Below are positions 8,934-18,537 of a DNA stretch of 64,000 bases, in pieces. Below the pieces are notes generated by a model. That model saw nothing but the letters and a program-made list of their open reading frames with translations. It was not told the DNA's origin and did not search any database. The DNA comes from Myxococcales bacterium (lineage in GTDB: Bacteria > Myxococcota_A > Polyangia > Polyangiales > Polyangiaceae), in the NCBI GenBank assembly GCA_016191785.1, contig JACPVJ010000082.1, positions 124,001 through 188,000 on the forward strand, written 5' to 3'. The number at the start of each line of letters is the position of its first letter. Position 1 is the stretch's first letter. Made by a program: the position numbers and the translations under genes.

Positions 8934-11915
8934 ATGGATTCGGAAGAGCTGATCGATGCCGGATGCCGCGAGCGGGTCGGAACCCGACTTGCCGGCAAGT
9001 GGCAGATCGACCGCCTGCTCGGGGTTGGGGGCATGGCCGCGGTCTATGCGGCGACGCACCGCAACGGGCGCATCGCAGCGCTGAAGGTGCTCCACGAAAA
9101 GTACGCCGCCCTGTCTCAGGTTCGTGAGCGGTTTCTGCGCGAGGCCCTGGTGGCCAACAAGATCGACCACCCCGGCGTGGTCAGAATCGACGACGACGGC
9201 GCGACGGCGGAGGGCGTTCCGTTTCTGGTGATGGAGCTCCTGGACGGCGAGTCCCTCGAACAGGCGCGGGTGCGTCGGGGCGGCACTCTGCCCGCGGTCG
9301 AGGTGATGCGCCTGGTCGAGCGCATCTTGGACGTGATGGAAGAGGCGCACGCCGCGGGCATCATCCATCGTGACCTGAAACCCGAGAACGTCTTTCTGAC
9401 CCGCGAGGGCAAGGTCAAGGTGCTCGACTTCGGTATTGCCCGGTTGCTCGAAGCCACCGAAGGGCAGACCCGTACGCGCACCGGTCTGGTGATGGGTACC
9501 CCCGCCTTCATGGCGCCCGAACAAGCGCTGGGGCGCTGGTCACAGGTCGACGCTCGCACCGATCTTTGGGCCATCGGGGCCATCGCCTTCAACCTGATCA
9601 GCGGACGCATGGTCCACGAGGCACCAAGCGGCAACGAGACCTTGGTGCTGGCCGCGTCTCGGCCGGCTCCATCGCTCGCGCGCCACTCGGACGCACCGCT
9701 CGCGGTGGTCCGCTGCGTCGATCGCGCCCTTGCCTATGATCGAGCCCAGCGATTCGACGACGCGGCCACCATGCACGGCGAGGTGCTCTACGTGCTCAGC
9801 GAGCTGACCCGCGCCGGATCCAGGCCGCCGGTCTCCCGCCCGGCGCCGATCCCGGACCTCGAGCTCGGCGCCGAACGCGCCGCCCCGCCCGAGCCGGCGC
9901 CGCCCAGGCCCGAGGCGCGGCGGGCAGAGCCGGAGACGCTCTGGGAGCAGGAAAGGCCCCAGCGCGACGCGCGCGGCGCCGAGGCTCTCGACGCCTTCGA
10001 CGAGCGCTTCGTAGGGCGAGGCGACGCCGTGGCCCTGGCCGAGGCGTTTCGCCAGCTCGAGAACGCGCTCTTCACCCGCCAGCAGTACGGCGCGAAGCAC
10101 CCCGAGACCGCGCGTCACTTCGAGCGGGCGTTCGCGGCCTGCCAGCAAGCGCTCTCGCAGAGCGACGACTCGCTGGTCTGGCGGGTCACGCCCTACGCCT
10201 TCACTCTGGGCGAGACCATCGTGTGGGAGCCGCGTGCGCCGTTCGATCGGATCCCGTACCAGCTCTTCGCCGATGGCGTGCGGCTCTTGGGTTTCGTGAG
10301 CGCCGTGCTGCCGTCCGAGATCATGGAGCTCTTGCGCATCATCACCCTCGATCGAGCACGGGATCTCGCGCCCGACGACGACTTCGTGACCCTGCTCTGG
10401 GACGCCGGCTTCGAGCACATCGTCTATCAGGCCATCGACACCTTCAGCGAGGGCGAGCAGGCCAGTCGCGCGGCGTTCGAGAAGGCCACGGCCGAGATCA
10501 CCGCGCTGGCGCGCTTCGACGCAGGCTTTCAGCTCGAAGAGTGCTGGGGCGAGGCGCGCGGTGGCGTCGTGAAGGAGACCGCCGAGGCACGAGAGCGGCG
10601 CCTGCGGCACCTGCTGTCGCTGTCCGAGACGCGCGATCGCGAGGCCCTGGCCCAGGCCGATCAGTTCCACATGCGCGACCTGGGCGCAGAGAGCCCGATG
10701 GAGCGCGCCGCCGAGATCGACCCCGCGGCGCTCGAGGTCGTCCGCGCTCGCCTGTGCGACGCTGCCCGGCTCGACGAGCGCTTCGTCTCGGTGCTGGCCC
10801 AGGCCTACTCCGCCGGGGTGAAGCTCGGCTCGGCGGGCGCCGTCACCACGCCGCTGCGAGCGTCGCTCGACGGGCTCTCGCAGTCCTCGCTCGGAGCCGC
10901 GGTGCGCCTGACGACCGCCCTCATGGCGGCCTTCGAGGACCGGGACGCTCCGGGACAAGCGAAGGCGCTCCGGGGCTCGCTGGCCCGCGCGATCATCTCC
11001 GAACGCTCCCTCGGGGCGATGCTGGCCGAGGCCACGTCCCCGGACGCCAGCGAGGCGGTGGTCGCGCTGGTCCGCGAAGTGCTGGCGGTGGCTGGCGGCG
11101 CGTTCGTCCCACCCGTCCTCGCCCTCGTCACGCAAGGGGGCGCCGACGCGCTCGGGGACGCGGCCTTCGAGTACCTGGCGAAGAACGCCGAGGGCAACGA
11201 AGAGGCCCTCGCCGCCGCCTTGCCGCAGGTGGGGCTCGATACCGGGCTCGCGCTGGTGCGCATTCTCGCGCGGCAGAGCTCGGCGGCGGCGCGACAGGCG
11301 GTGCTTCGCGCGGCCGAGAGCCCCCACGCGCTGTTGCGCATCGAGGCACTCTCTCATGCCGACGCCGGGAGCGAGCGGCTGCGGCTCGAGCTTCGCGCGC
11401 TGATCGAGGACCCCGTTCCAGAGGTGCGCAGCGCCGCCCTCCGAACCATCTCCGAGCGGCACATCCGGGCGGCGGGGCCGTACCTGGTGATGCGGGTGAA
11501 GCACCCCGGGTTCGACAAGCTGCCGCTCGACGAGCGAAGGCAGGTCTTGCACGCGCTCGCCGCGCTCGCTCCAGCACGCGCGGAAGAGATCTGCGTCGAG
11601 CTCCTGGCCGACTCGCGCCTGCTCTCGCTGGGCCCCCATGAAGAGAGCCGAGCGTTGGCCGCTGAGGTGCTGGGGCAACTCGCCACGTCTCGAGAGTCGC
11701 TGGCAGCCCTGGAGGAAGCGGCGACGTCGCGCTTTCGCTACAGCGAGCGGGTGCGGAGCTCGGCGGTCTTCGCGCGAGAGCAAGCCGCGGTGCGCCTGTC
11801 GCAACAGCCCCCGGCCGAGGCCGGCGGTTCTGGCCCCGCGCCGGCGCGGGGCCAGCCACAAGCCGGGCAAAGCGATCCCGTGATGCTGGACCCCGCACGG
11901 CGGAGGCGACCATGA
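8934..11915 (+). CDS. Hanks-type serine/threonine protein kinase with HEAT-like repeats
   Basis: I use ATG 8934; the frame runs further upstream but that part overlaps the divergent decarboxylase gene and lacks kinase features. The 993-residue protein has a complete kinase domain (about 20-290): the Gly loop GVGGMAAVY, Lys51, HRDLKPEN with catalytic Asp147, DFG Asp165 and an APE motif. A Pro/Arg/Glu-rich linker (about 300-340) follows, then a region I do not recognise (about 340-690), and from about 700 to 965 alpha-helical HEAT-like repeats that usually bind proteins. No membrane segment is evident, so it is probably cytoplasmic. Its stop overlaps the next start (ATGA), so the degenerate HD-GYP-like protein is its likely partner or substrate. 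Confidence 0.87.
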   Translation: MDSEELIDAGCRERVGTRLAGKWQIDRLLGVGGMAAVYAATHRNGRIAALKVLHEKYAALSQVRERFLREALVANKIDHPGVVRIDDDGATAEGVPFLVMELLDGESLEQARVRRGGTLPAVEVMRLVERILDVMEEAHAAGIIHRDLKPENVFLTREGKVKVLDFGIARLLEATEGQTRTRTGLVMGTPAFMAPEQALGRWSQVDARTDLWAIGAIAFNLISGRMVHEAPSGNETLVLAASRPAPSLARHSDAPLAVVRCVDRALAYDRAQRFDDAATMHGEVLYVLSELTRAGSRPPVSRPAPIPDLELGAERAAPPEPAPPRPEARRAEPETLWEQERPQRDARGAEALDAFDERFVGRGDAVALAEAFRQLENALFTRQQYGAKHPETARHFERAFAACQQALSQSDDSLVWRVTPYAFTLGETIVWEPRAPFDRIPYQLFADGVRLLGFVSAVLPSEIMELLRIITLDRARDLAPDDDFVTLLWDAGFEHIVYQAIDTFSEGEQASRAAFEKATAEITALARFDAGFQLEECWGEARGGVVKETAEARERRLRHLLSLSETRDREALAQADQFHMRDLGAESPMERAAEIDPAALEVVRARLCDAARLDERFVSVLAQAYSAGVKLGSAGAVTTPLRASLDGLSQSSLGAAVRLTTALMAAFEDRDAPGQAKALRGSLARAIISERSLGAMLAEATSPDASEAVVALVREVLAVAGGAFVPPVLALVTQGGADALGDAAFEYLAKNAEGNEEALAAALPQVGLDTGLALVRILARQSSAAARQAVLRAAESPHALLRIEALSHADAGSERLRLELRALIEDPVPEVRSAALRTISERHIRAAGPYLVMRVKHPGFDKLPLDERRQVLHALAALAPARAEEICVELLADSRLLSLGPHEESRALAAEVLGQLATSRESLAALEEAATSRFRYSERVRSSAVFAREQAAVRLSQQPPAEAGGSGPAPARGQPQAGQSDPVMLDPARRRRP

Positions 11916-13342
11916 CGACCCCGGCCCCGTCGCTCTTCCCCAGCCTCGCACCCAATGCGCTGGCCGAGCAGATCCAAGATCGCGGCGCCGACGTCGCGCT
12001 GGCGGTCTACCGCCTCTCCAAGAACGCGATGGTGCACGCGATGGACAACGACGCGGTGAAGGAGTCCATCGCGCGCGCGCTCGAGATCTTGGCCGCGTTC
12101 TCCCGCGAGGTGGGGACCGCCGCCACCGTGACCTTCGCCAACGACACCATCTTCGTGTGCGGCCAGCTCTTGCGGGCGTCTCGCGGTGTGTACGAATCGG
12201 CGAGCGAGCTCGGGCGGATCCTGGCGAAGGTAGGCGTGTCGGAGGTCAGCTTCGAGCCCCACGTCACTCGCGACGGCCTTCACGCCTTCGGCCAGGCTCT
12301 GTCGCAGGCCCTCCGCGACCCCGATCGACGGCCGGCCCTGCTCGAGGCGAAGATCACGGGAGTCGCCGTCCGCGCCGCCGAGCCCACCCTGGTCCACCGC
12401 GCGAGCAGCGCCGACACCCTCCCGACCGAGCGGGCCGTACGCTTCTATGCGACCGCGCTGGTCGTGATGCGGCGCTTCTACGAGGAGGTCGCCGCGGGCA
12501 GACGCCTGGTTCCGCACCGGGTCAAACGTCTGGCCCAGCAGCTGGTGGTGCTGGTCGAGGAGAAGAACCCGACGCTGCTCGGTGTGGCGGCGCTCGCGGC
12601 TGCGCATCGCGATACCGCTGCACGTTCGGTCCAGAGCGCGATCCTGGCCACGCTGCTCACGCGAGAGATCGGCGCCGAACGGCAGTCGCTGGTCCGCTTG
12701 GCCACCACCGCGCTGATGATGGACGCGGGGCGACTTCGCCTCGCGTCTCGCTCGCCGTCACCGCTCGGCGAGCTCTCGGACCAAGACGAAGCCTGGGTCC
12801 CGGCGGTCACCGCGCTGTTCTGCGTGGCGACCGGCGGCATCAACCCACACAGCGCCGAACGCACCGTCACCGCCTTCGAGACGACCGCGCTCGAGCGACG
12901 GCACCTCGGGGGCGCACCACGGGTCGCCGCAGAGCCGCTGCCCCAAGCCGAGATCCTCGCCTTCGTCCGCAAGCTGGTCGATCACCTCGCCCCGCTCGAC
13001 GCGCGCGCGGCGCTCTCGCCCTCGGAGGCGCTCGACGCGCTAGCGAGCGATCGCTCCACCCATCGTCTGCTCTTGCAGCTGCTCGTCCGCACCCTCGGGC
13101 TCATCCCCGCGGGAAGCGTGGTGGAGCTCGAGTCCGGCGAATGGGCAGTGGTCGTGAGCAGCTCTGCGCGCTCGGCCACGCTGCCCCGGTTGCGCGTGGT
13201 GACCGATGCCCGCGGTCAGCCGCTCTCCACGGCCGTCGAGCTCGACCTCGGCGCGCTGCCAGCCGAGCGACACGCGCCGCGGATCCGGCGCGTGCTGTCG
13301 TCGCGAGAAACGCGGTTCAACGTGGCGCGCGCGTTCCTCTGA
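11912..13342 (+). CDS. Degenerate HD-GYP-like protein coupled to the kinase
   Basis: The ATG overlaps the kinase stop by four bases. The 476-residue protein has no signal peptide. An N-terminal region (about 1-160) looks helical. Residues about 225-275 align by eye with the first helices of HD-GYP phosphodiesterases (RSVQSAILATLLTREIG, then ALMMDAGRL), but the expected His-Asp of the 'HDIGK' metal site reads Met-Asp-Ala-Gly-Arg, and a GYP motif is not visible. The C-terminal part (about 400-470) resembles the small beta extension found after some HD-GYP domains. It is therefore probably not a working cyclic-di-GMP phosphodiesterase but a binding or signalling partner of the kinase. The family placement is an inference. 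Confidence 0.68.
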   Translation: MTTPAPSLFPSLAPNALAEQIQDRGADVALAVYRLSKNAMVHAMDNDAVKESIARALEILAAFSREVGTAATVTFANDTIFVCGQLLRASRGVYESASELGRILAKVGVSEVSFEPHVTRDGLHAFGQALSQALRDPDRRPALLEAKITGVAVRAAEPTLVHRASSADTLPTERAVRFYATALVVMRRFYEEVAAGRRLVPHRVKRLAQQLVVLVEEKNPTLLGVAALAAAHRDTAARSVQSAILATLLTREIGAERQSLVRLATTALMMDAGRLRLASRSPSPLGELSDQDEAWVPAVTALFCVATGGINPHSAERTVTAFETTALERRHLGGAPRVAAEPLPQAEILAFVRKLVDHLAPLDARAALSPSEALDALASDRSTHRLLLQLLVRTLGLIPAGSVVELESGEWAVVVSSSARSATLPRLRVVTDARGQPLSTAVELDLGALPAERHAPRIRRVLSSRETRFNVARAFL

Positions 13343-13390
13343 GCCTGGCGCTTGCCCCCCGCGCGGCGCCGATCTACGCGCTCGGACCCC

Positions 13391-14590
13391 ATGAAGATCC
13401 ACGAGTATCAGGGCAAGCAGATCTTCGCGAAGTACGGCATTCCCGTGCCCAAGGGCTACCCGGCCTTCAGCACCGAAGAGGCCGAGGCAGCCGCGAAGCG
13501 ACTGATCGACGAGACCGGGGTCCCGGTCGTGGTCGTCAAGGCACAGATCCACGCCGGCGGCCGCGGCAAGGGCGGCGGCGTCAAGGTCGTGAAGGACGGT
13601 CCGAAGAAGGCCCGCGAGACGGCCGACTCGCTCTTGGGCATGCAGCTGGTCACTCACCAGACGGGGCCCGCTGGGCAGAAGGTCCGCCGCCTGTACATCG
13701 AACAGGGGCTCGACATCGCGCGCGAGCTCTATCTGGGGATGGTGGTCGACCGCGAGAAGAAGCGGATCGCCATCATGGCGAGCACCGAGGGCGGCGTCGA
13801 GATCGAGAAGGTCGCGGCAGAGACCCCGGAGAAGATCCTGACCGAGCACATCGACCCCGCGCTGGGGCTCGGGGGCTGGCAGGCGCGCAAGCTGGCCTTT
13901 GGCCTCGAGATCGGCAAGGGCAGCCCGAAGCCCAAAGAGACGGTCAAGCAGTTCTCGGACATCGTCGCCAAGCTGGGGCGGCTGTTCGAGAAGGAGGATT
14001 GCTCGCTGCTCGAGGTCAACCCGCTGATCGTCACCAAGGCAGGCGACGTGATCGCGCTGGACTCGAAGATCAACTTCGACTCGAACGCCGAGGGCCGTCA
14101 CCCGGAGTGGAACGAGCTCGAGGACAAGGACGAAGAGGACGCGGTCGAGCTCGAGGCGAAAGAGGCTGGGCTCTCGTACATCAACCTCGACGGCGACATC
14201 GGCTGCCTGGTGAACGGCGCCGGGCTGGCCATGTCCACCATGGACATCATCAAGCACTTCGGCGGTGAGCCGGCGAACTTCCTGGACGTGGGCGGCGGGG
14301 CCACGAAAGAGCAGGTCACCAAGGCCTTCAAGATCATCCTGCACTCGGACGAGGTGAAGGGCATCTTCGTCAACATCTTCGGGGGCATCATGAAGTGCGA
14401 CGTGATCGCCGAAGGCGTGGTGGCTGCCGCGAAAGAGATCGGCCTCTCGGTGCCCTGCGTGGTGCGGCTCGAGGGGACGAACGTGGATCTCGGCAAGAAG
14501 ATCCTGAGCGAGAGCGGGCTGAAGATCGTCCCGGCCGGCACCATGGCAGACGGTGCACAGAAGATCGTGCAGCTCACACGCGGCGCCTGA
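13391..14590 (+). CDS. sucC: Succinate--CoA ligase (ADP/GDP-forming) beta subunit
   Basis: The protein begins [20 protein letters not shown], the standard SucC N-terminus, so ATG 13391 is preferred to an earlier in-frame codon. At 399 residues it has the normal length. It shows the ATP-grasp nucleotide-binding lysine and glycine-rich region ([14 protein letters not shown]) and the C-terminal CoA-ligase part ([16 protein letters not shown]). With SucD it makes the TCA-cycle enzyme converting succinyl-CoA, phosphate and NDP to succinate, CoA and NTP. The sucD gene follows after 16 bp in the same order as in most bacteria. Methylmalonyl-CoA mutase encoded near 32 kb would also feed succinyl-CoA to this step. 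Confidence 0.97.
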   Translation: MKIHEYQGKQIFAKYGIPVPKGYPAFSTEEAEAAAKRLIDETGVPVVVVKAQIHAGGRGKGGGVKVVKDGPKKARETADSLLGMQLVTHQTGPAGQKVRRLYIEQGLDIARELYLGMVVDREKKRIAIMASTEGGVEIEKVAAETPEKILTEHIDPALGLGGWQARKLAFGLEIGKGSPKPKETVKQFSDIVAKLGRLFEKEDCSLLEVNPLIVTKAGDVIALDSKINFDSNAEGRHPEWNELEDKDEEDAVELEAKEAGLSYINLDGDIGCLVNGAGLAMSTMDIIKHFGGEPANFLDVGGGATKEQVTKAFKIILHSDEVKGIFVNIFGGIMKCDVIAEGVVAAAKEIGLSVPCVVRLEGTNVDLGKKILSESGLKIVPAGTMADGAQKIVQLTRGA

Positions 14591-14606
14591 CTCAAGGACT
14601 CGAACC

Positions 14607-15500
14607 ATGGCAATCCTCGTCAACAAGAACACCCGCGTCGTCATTCAGGGCATCACCGGCTCCGCCGGCTCGTTCCACGCCAAGCAGTGCGTCGCCTATG
14701 GCACGCAGGTCGTCGCCGGCTGCACGCCGGGCCGCGGCGGCGAGACCTTCGAGGCCGAGGGCCCCGACGGGAAGAAGATCGGCATCCCGGTGTTCGACAC
14801 CATGGCGGAGGCGGTGAAGCAGACCGGCGCCGACACCTCGTGTGTGTTCGTGCCCCCGCTCGGCGCCGCAGACTCGATCCTAGAGGCCGCCGAGGCGGGT
14901 TGCCGCCTGGTCATCGCCATCACCGAGGGCATCCCGGTGATGGACATGGTCCGCGCCCGCCGCGTGCTCGACGGCAAGAACGTGCGCCTGATCGGACCGA
15001 ACTGCCCCGGGGTGATCACACCCGGGGAATGCAAGATCGGCATCATGCCCGGCCACATCCACCGGCCGGGGAAGATCGGCGTGGTCAGCCGGTCGGGCAC
15101 GCTGACCTACGAGGCCGTGGGTCAGCTGACCGCGCTCGGTATCGGCCAGAGCACCTGCATCGGGATCGGCGGCGATCCGGTGAACGGCACGGACTTCATC
15201 GACGTCTTGAAGCTGTTCAACGAAGATCCGAACACCGAGGGTGTGATCATGATCGGCGAGATCGGCGGCAACGCCGAAGAGCGCGCGGCGGAGTACATCA
15301 AGGCTCAGTTCAAGAAGCCGGTGGCGGGTTTCATCGCGGGCACCACCGCGCCGCCCGGCAAGCGCATGGGCCACGCCGGCGCCATCATCAGCGGCGGCAA
15401 GGGCACGGCGAAGGACAAGATCGCCGCGCTCACCGCGGCGGGCGTGAAGGTCGCGCCCACTCCCAGCGACATGGGTACCACGCTGAAGAGCCTGCTCTGA
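14607..15500 (+). CDS. sucD: Succinate--CoA ligase alpha subunit
   Basis: The start ATG 14607 gives [19 protein letters not shown], the usual SucD N-terminus. The 297-residue protein has the CoA-binding Rossmann domain ([13 protein letters not shown]) and the ligase domain with [10 protein letters not shown], in which His256 is the phosphohistidine that carries phosphate between the two active sites. It forms the heteromer with SucC encoded 16 bp upstream. The gene ends 33 bp from the stop of the convergent radical SAM gene, and no clear hairpin-plus-T-run terminator is seen in that gap. Confidence 0.97.
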   Translation: MAILVNKNTRVVIQGITGSAGSFHAKQCVAYGTQVVAGCTPGRGGETFEAEGPDGKKIGIPVFDTMAEAVKQTGADTSCVFVPPLGAADSILEAAEAGCRLVIAITEGIPVMDMVRARRVLDGKNVRLIGPNCPGVITPGECKIGIMPGHIHRPGKIGVVSRSGTLTYEAVGQLTALGIGQSTCIGIGGDPVNGTDFIDVLKLFNEDPNTEGVIMIGEIGGNAEERAAEYIKAQFKKPVAGFIAGTTAPPGKRMGHAGAIISGGKGTAKDKIAALTAAGVKVAPTPSDMGTTLKSLL

Positions 15501-15533
15501 GCTCCCACGGCCGTTGAGCGGGGCCGACCCGCG

Positions 15534-16433
15534 TCAGCTCTCGAGCGGGACCATTTCGTCCCAGCCACGCCGCTCGGGGTACTCGCGCCAGGGCCCCTCG
15601 CAACGGGCGCGGGCCGAGCAGGCTTGGCAGGGCGGGCCGTGGGCCTTGCCCTCTGCCACACGCCACTCGGAGTAGTCGAGGCGGCCGCCGAGGTCGCTGA
15701 CGGTGGTGAGCGGAATGTGCGCTTCGACCGCCAGGTCTTCCATCCCGCGGAGGAAGCAGAGCGGGATCGCCTCGGTACACAGGCGGACGCCCCGGCTTCG
15801 GGCGCCGGCGCGGGCGCGTCCCAAGGGCTCGACGACCTCCGCGAGGCGCGGCACGACGCGATCGAAGAGCTCGAGGGCAGTGCCCACCGGGTGCACGAAG
15901 GCCAGCTGCGCCGCGCGCACGCCCAGGTCTGCCAAGAGCTCGACCGTGCTGGGCAAGAGCGCGACGTTCGAGCGGGTGATCACGCTGTTGGTGATCACGG
16001 CAAGGCCCGCCGCCACGGCGTTGGCGATGCCGCGCGAGGTCTCGTCGAAGCTCCCCGGCGCCTGGGTCAGCGCGTCGTGAACCTCGGCGTTCGGGCCGTG
16101 GAGCGAGGGCGAGATCTCGGTGACGCCCGCCGCCGTGAGCTCGGCGAGCCGATCCGGGTAGGCCAGTAGGCGACCGTTGGTCTGCAGCTGGATGCTCGAG
16201 AACCCGAGGGTCCTGGCGGCTCGCACCAGCGGCACCAGCCGTTTGTAGAGCGTCGGCTCGCCGCCGGTCAGCACCAGGCCGCGGGCCTCGGGCCGCGCCG
16301 CGCGGAGCTCGGCCAGAAGCTGCTCGGGCGGCCTCGCGGCGCACTCTGTCCTCTTCTCGCCCTGGGCGCAGAATAGACAGCGGTTGTTGCAGGCGAAGCC
16401 GAGCTTGAGATCGAGTCGGCGCGCACCTTCCAC
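15534..16433 (-). CDS. Radical SAM protein, function unknown
   Basis: The start is GTG 16433; longer versions of the frame run into the divergent radical SAM gene. The 299-residue protein opens with LDLKLGFACNNRCLFCAQG, giving the cluster ligands C15, C19 and C22. It continues with GLVLTGGEPTL (SAM-binding GGE) and a compact TIM-barrel. A C-terminal cluster of cysteines (CQACSARARC) could bind an auxiliary iron-sulfur cluster, as in SPASM- or Twitch-like proteins. The product is unknown. It is divergently paired with the HxsB-like gene across only 31 bp, suggesting shared control and possibly a joint peptide-modifying role, but no substrate peptide was found nearby. Confidence 0.82.
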   Translation of the reverse strand: MEGARRLDLKLGFACNNRCLFCAQGEKRTECAARPPEQLLAELRAARPEARGLVLTGGEPTLYKRLVPLVRAARTLGFSSIQLQTNGRLLAYPDRLAELTAAGVTEISPSLHGPNAEVHDALTQAPGSFDETSRGIANAVAAGLAVITNSVITRSNVALLPSTVELLADLGVRAAQLAFVHPVGTALELFDRVVPRLAEVVEPLGRARAGARSRGVRLCTEAIPLCFLRGMEDLAVEAHIPLTTVSDLGGRLDYSEWRVAEGKAHGPPCQACSARARCEGPWREYPERRGWDEMVPLES

Positions 16434-16439
16434 ATTCCG

Positions 16440-16457
16440 AGGGTAGCACGCTACGCT
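16440..16457. promoter_or_regulatory. Compact divergent promoter region between two radical SAM genes
   Basis: The 31-bp gap holds a 12-bp palindrome (16443-16454, GTAGC-AC-GCTAC). Its arms supply a -10-like TACCCT for the minus gene (16440-16445 read in reverse, 6 nt before GTG 16433) and TACGCT for the plus gene (16452-16457, 7 nt before ATG 16465). The -35 regions would lie inside the opposite coding sequences. This is a pattern seen by eye. Confidence 0.35.
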
Positions 16458-16464
16458 CGACGCG

Positions 16465-17964
16465 ATGCAGCTCGCCCGACTCGGCTCTCGACCCAAGCGC
16501 CCGGAGAACTTGCTGCCGGTGCGCCACCGAAAGGTCGGCGACGCGATCTTGCTCACCACCCAGTTCGGCGACTGGGTCTTCGTCAGCGATGCCGAGCTCG
16601 CCGAGCTGATGGCCGGCAAGCTCGAGCCCGGCTCGAGCCTCGAAGCGCGCTTGCGCGAGAAGAAGTTCTTGCTCGACTCGCTCGACGCCGGCGCGCTGGC
16701 AGACCGGGTGCGGCGCAAGAAGTCGTTCTTGCGCCACGGCCCGAACCTGCACGTGCTGGTGGTGACCCTGCGCTGCAATGCCACGTGCGTGTACTGCCAC
16801 GCCAGCCGCGCCCCGATGGACCGCGTGGACACCGACATGTCGCGGGACACCGCCGAGAAGTGCGTGGACCTGGCGCTCCGCTCCACCGCGCCGCGCATCA
16901 CGATCGAGTTCCAGGGGGGGGAGCCGCTCGCGAACTTCCCGGTGGTGCAGCACGCCATCGAGTACGCCCTGACCAAGAACCGGGCATACGGCAAGGAGCT
17001 CGAGTTCACCATGGTGTCGAATCTGTCGCTCCTCGACGACGAGCGACTCGACTACCTGGTGAAGCACAAGGTGCAGATCTGCACCAGCATCGACGGTCCG
17101 GCAGCGCTGCACGACAAGCAGCGCGTGTTGGCGGGGGGGAGCGCGTTTTCGCAGGCTGCACGCTGGATCCGCGCGATCAACCAGCGCTACGTCGATCTCG
17201 GGCTCGACCCGACCCTGTACCACGTCGAGGCGCTGATCACCGTCACCCGAGCCGCGCTCGATCAGCCCCGGCAGATCGTGGACACCTACCTCGAGCTCGG
17301 CTGTCGCGCCCTCTTCCTCAGGCCCCTCGACCCCTTCGGCTTCGCCAGCGAGACCGGGCACAAGATCGAGTACGAGCGGCGAAGCTACCTCGACTTCTAC
17401 CGCGAGGCCGTGGACTACATGCTGGAGAAGAACGCCGCCGGCTCCGAGATCCTCGAGCGGTACGCGTCGATCTTCTTGACCAAGATCCTGACCGACGACG
17501 ACCCCAACTTCCTGGACATCCGGTCGCCCTGCGGCGCCGGCATCGGGCAGCTGGCCTACAACTACGACGGCAGCGTGTTCACCTGCGACGAGGGCCGCAT
17601 GCTCCACGAGATGGGCGACGACCTGTTCTTGCTCGGGCGCGCCGGCGAGGCCAAGTACCGCGAGCTCATGACCCACGACACGGTGCGCGCGATGCTCGCG
17701 GCGTCGAACCTGGACGCGCAGCCCGACTGCGTGAGCTGCACCTACGCGGCGTACTGCGGGATCTGTCCGGTCCACAACTACGAAACCCAGGGCTCGCTCC
17801 ACGGGCGGATGCGCGAGAGCGACTGGTGTCGCGTCCACAAGGGCATCCAGGACTACTTGTTCGAGAAGCTCGCGCGGGGCGAGGGGTCGGTGGTCGAGAC
17901 CTTGAAGCGCTGGACCACGGCGCGCGAGCGCACGCACTTCCTGCAGCAGTGCGCCTCGAGCTGA
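16465..17964 (+). CDS. hxsB: HxsB-like radical SAM maturase with SPASM-type C-terminus
   Basis: The 499-residue protein matches the HxsB family of the His-Xaa-Ser peptide-maturation system. An N-terminal region (about 1-85) resembles a peptide-recognition domain. LHVLVVTLRCNATCVYCHASR follows with C104, C108 and C111 as iron-sulfur ligands and the family's 'CHASR' continuation. FQGGEPL is the SAM-binding motif, and a C-terminal SPASM-like cysteine set includes CVSCTYAAYCGICPVHNYE. Known HxsB acts with HxsC, HxsD and the repeat peptide HxsA. None of these is recognisable beside it; the only neighbour of the same kind is the divergent 299-residue radical SAM protein. It could be an orphan form with a peptide encoded elsewhere. 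Confidence 0.72.
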   Translation: MQLARLGSRPKRPENLLPVRHRKVGDAILLTTQFGDWVFVSDAELAELMAGKLEPGSSLEARLREKKFLLDSLDAGALADRVRRKKSFLRHGPNLHVLVVTLRCNATCVYCHASRAPMDRVDTDMSRDTAEKCVDLALRSTAPRITIEFQGGEPLANFPVVQHAIEYALTKNRAYGKELEFTMVSNLSLLDDERLDYLVKHKVQICTSIDGPAALHDKQRVLAGGSAFSQAARWIRAINQRYVDLGLDPTLYHVEALITVTRAALDQPRQIVDTYLELGCRALFLRPLDPFGFASETGHKIEYERRSYLDFYREAVDYMLEKNAAGSEILERYASIFLTKILTDDDPNFLDIRSPCGAGIGQLAYNYDGSVFTCDEGRMLHEMGDDLFLLGRAGEAKYRELMTHDTVRAMLAASNLDAQPDCVSCTYAAYCGICPVHNYETQGSLHGRMRESDWCRVHKGIQDYLFEKLARGEGSVVETLKRWTTARERTHFLQQCASS

Positions 17965-18021
17965 GGTTCGGCAAAACCGGGAGATTCCTCACTGTCCGGG
18001 TGGTCAGGGGGAAGTTCTCTG

Positions 18022-18050
18022 TTGATCAGGCGACGTCCATGCCGTAAGAG
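18022..18050 (+). promoter_or_regulatory. Possible sigma70-type promoter for ndk
   Basis: TTGATC (18022-18027) and TAAGAG (18045-18050) are 17 bp apart and lie about 50 bp before the ndk start. Both boxes are only partial matches to consensus. Unlike most genes here, ndk has a leader and a good GGAG ribosome-binding site at 18090-18093. Confidence 0.3.
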
Positions 18051-18099
18051 CCCGGGCCCTAGCGGGCGGGGCAACCCAGCGAAATCATCGGAGTAAGCA

Positions 18100-18519
18100 A
18101 TGGCCAGTCAGCGAACGCTCTGCATCATCAAGCCGGACGCCGTCGAGAAGCGCGTCCAGGGTCACATCCTCCAGCGGCTGCTGGACGAGGGCTTCAAAGT
18201 GGTGGCCATGCGGCAGGCCCACCTGACGCGCGGTCAGGCCGAGGGCTTCTACGCGGTCCACCGCGAGCGCCCCTTCTTCGGCGAGCTCTGCACCTTCATG
18301 ACCCGCGGGCCGGTCGTCCTGGTCGCGCTCGAGCGGGACAACGCCGTCCAGCACTACCGCGACGTGATCGGCGCCACGGATCCGGCCAAGGCCGCCGCCG
18401 GCACGATCCGAAAGCTCTACGGGTCGAACGTGGGCGAGAACGCCTGCCACGGGTCGGACTCCGAAGAAAACGGCCGAATCGAGTGCGGCTATTTCTTCCC
18501 TGGTCACGAGCTGCTTTGA
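18100..18519 (+). CDS. ndk: Nucleoside-diphosphate kinase
   Basis: The 139-residue protein is a full-length Ndk. It starts ASQRTLCIIKPDAVEK and contains the active-site stretch NACHGSDS, in which His117 is the phosphorylated histidine. The enzyme equalises nucleoside di- and triphosphates in the cytoplasm. A clear GGAG sequence lies six bases before the ATG. The next gene begins 18 bp downstream on the same strand, so co-transcription with the degenerate ATPase-like protein and possibly the dap genes is likely. Confidence 0.97.
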   Translation: MASQRTLCIIKPDAVEKRVQGHILQRLLDEGFKVVAMRQAHLTRGQAEGFYAVHRERPFFGELCTFMTRGPVVLVALERDNAVQHYRDVIGATDPAKAAAGTIRKLYGSNVGENACHGSDSEENGRIECGYFFPGHELL

Positions 18520-18537
18520 GCCCCATAGTCCCGCAAG

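Noticed and set aside
9540..11951. Long open frame of about 800 codons antisense to the kinase gene
   Set aside because: It mirrors the kinase codons, is rich in Arg/Gly/Ala/His with no motif, and arises from high third-position GC.
15430..17937. Open frame of about 835 codons covering both radical SAM genes on the minus strand
   Set aside because: It is in a different frame from the real 299-residue gene and is antisense to the HxsB-like gene, without motifs.
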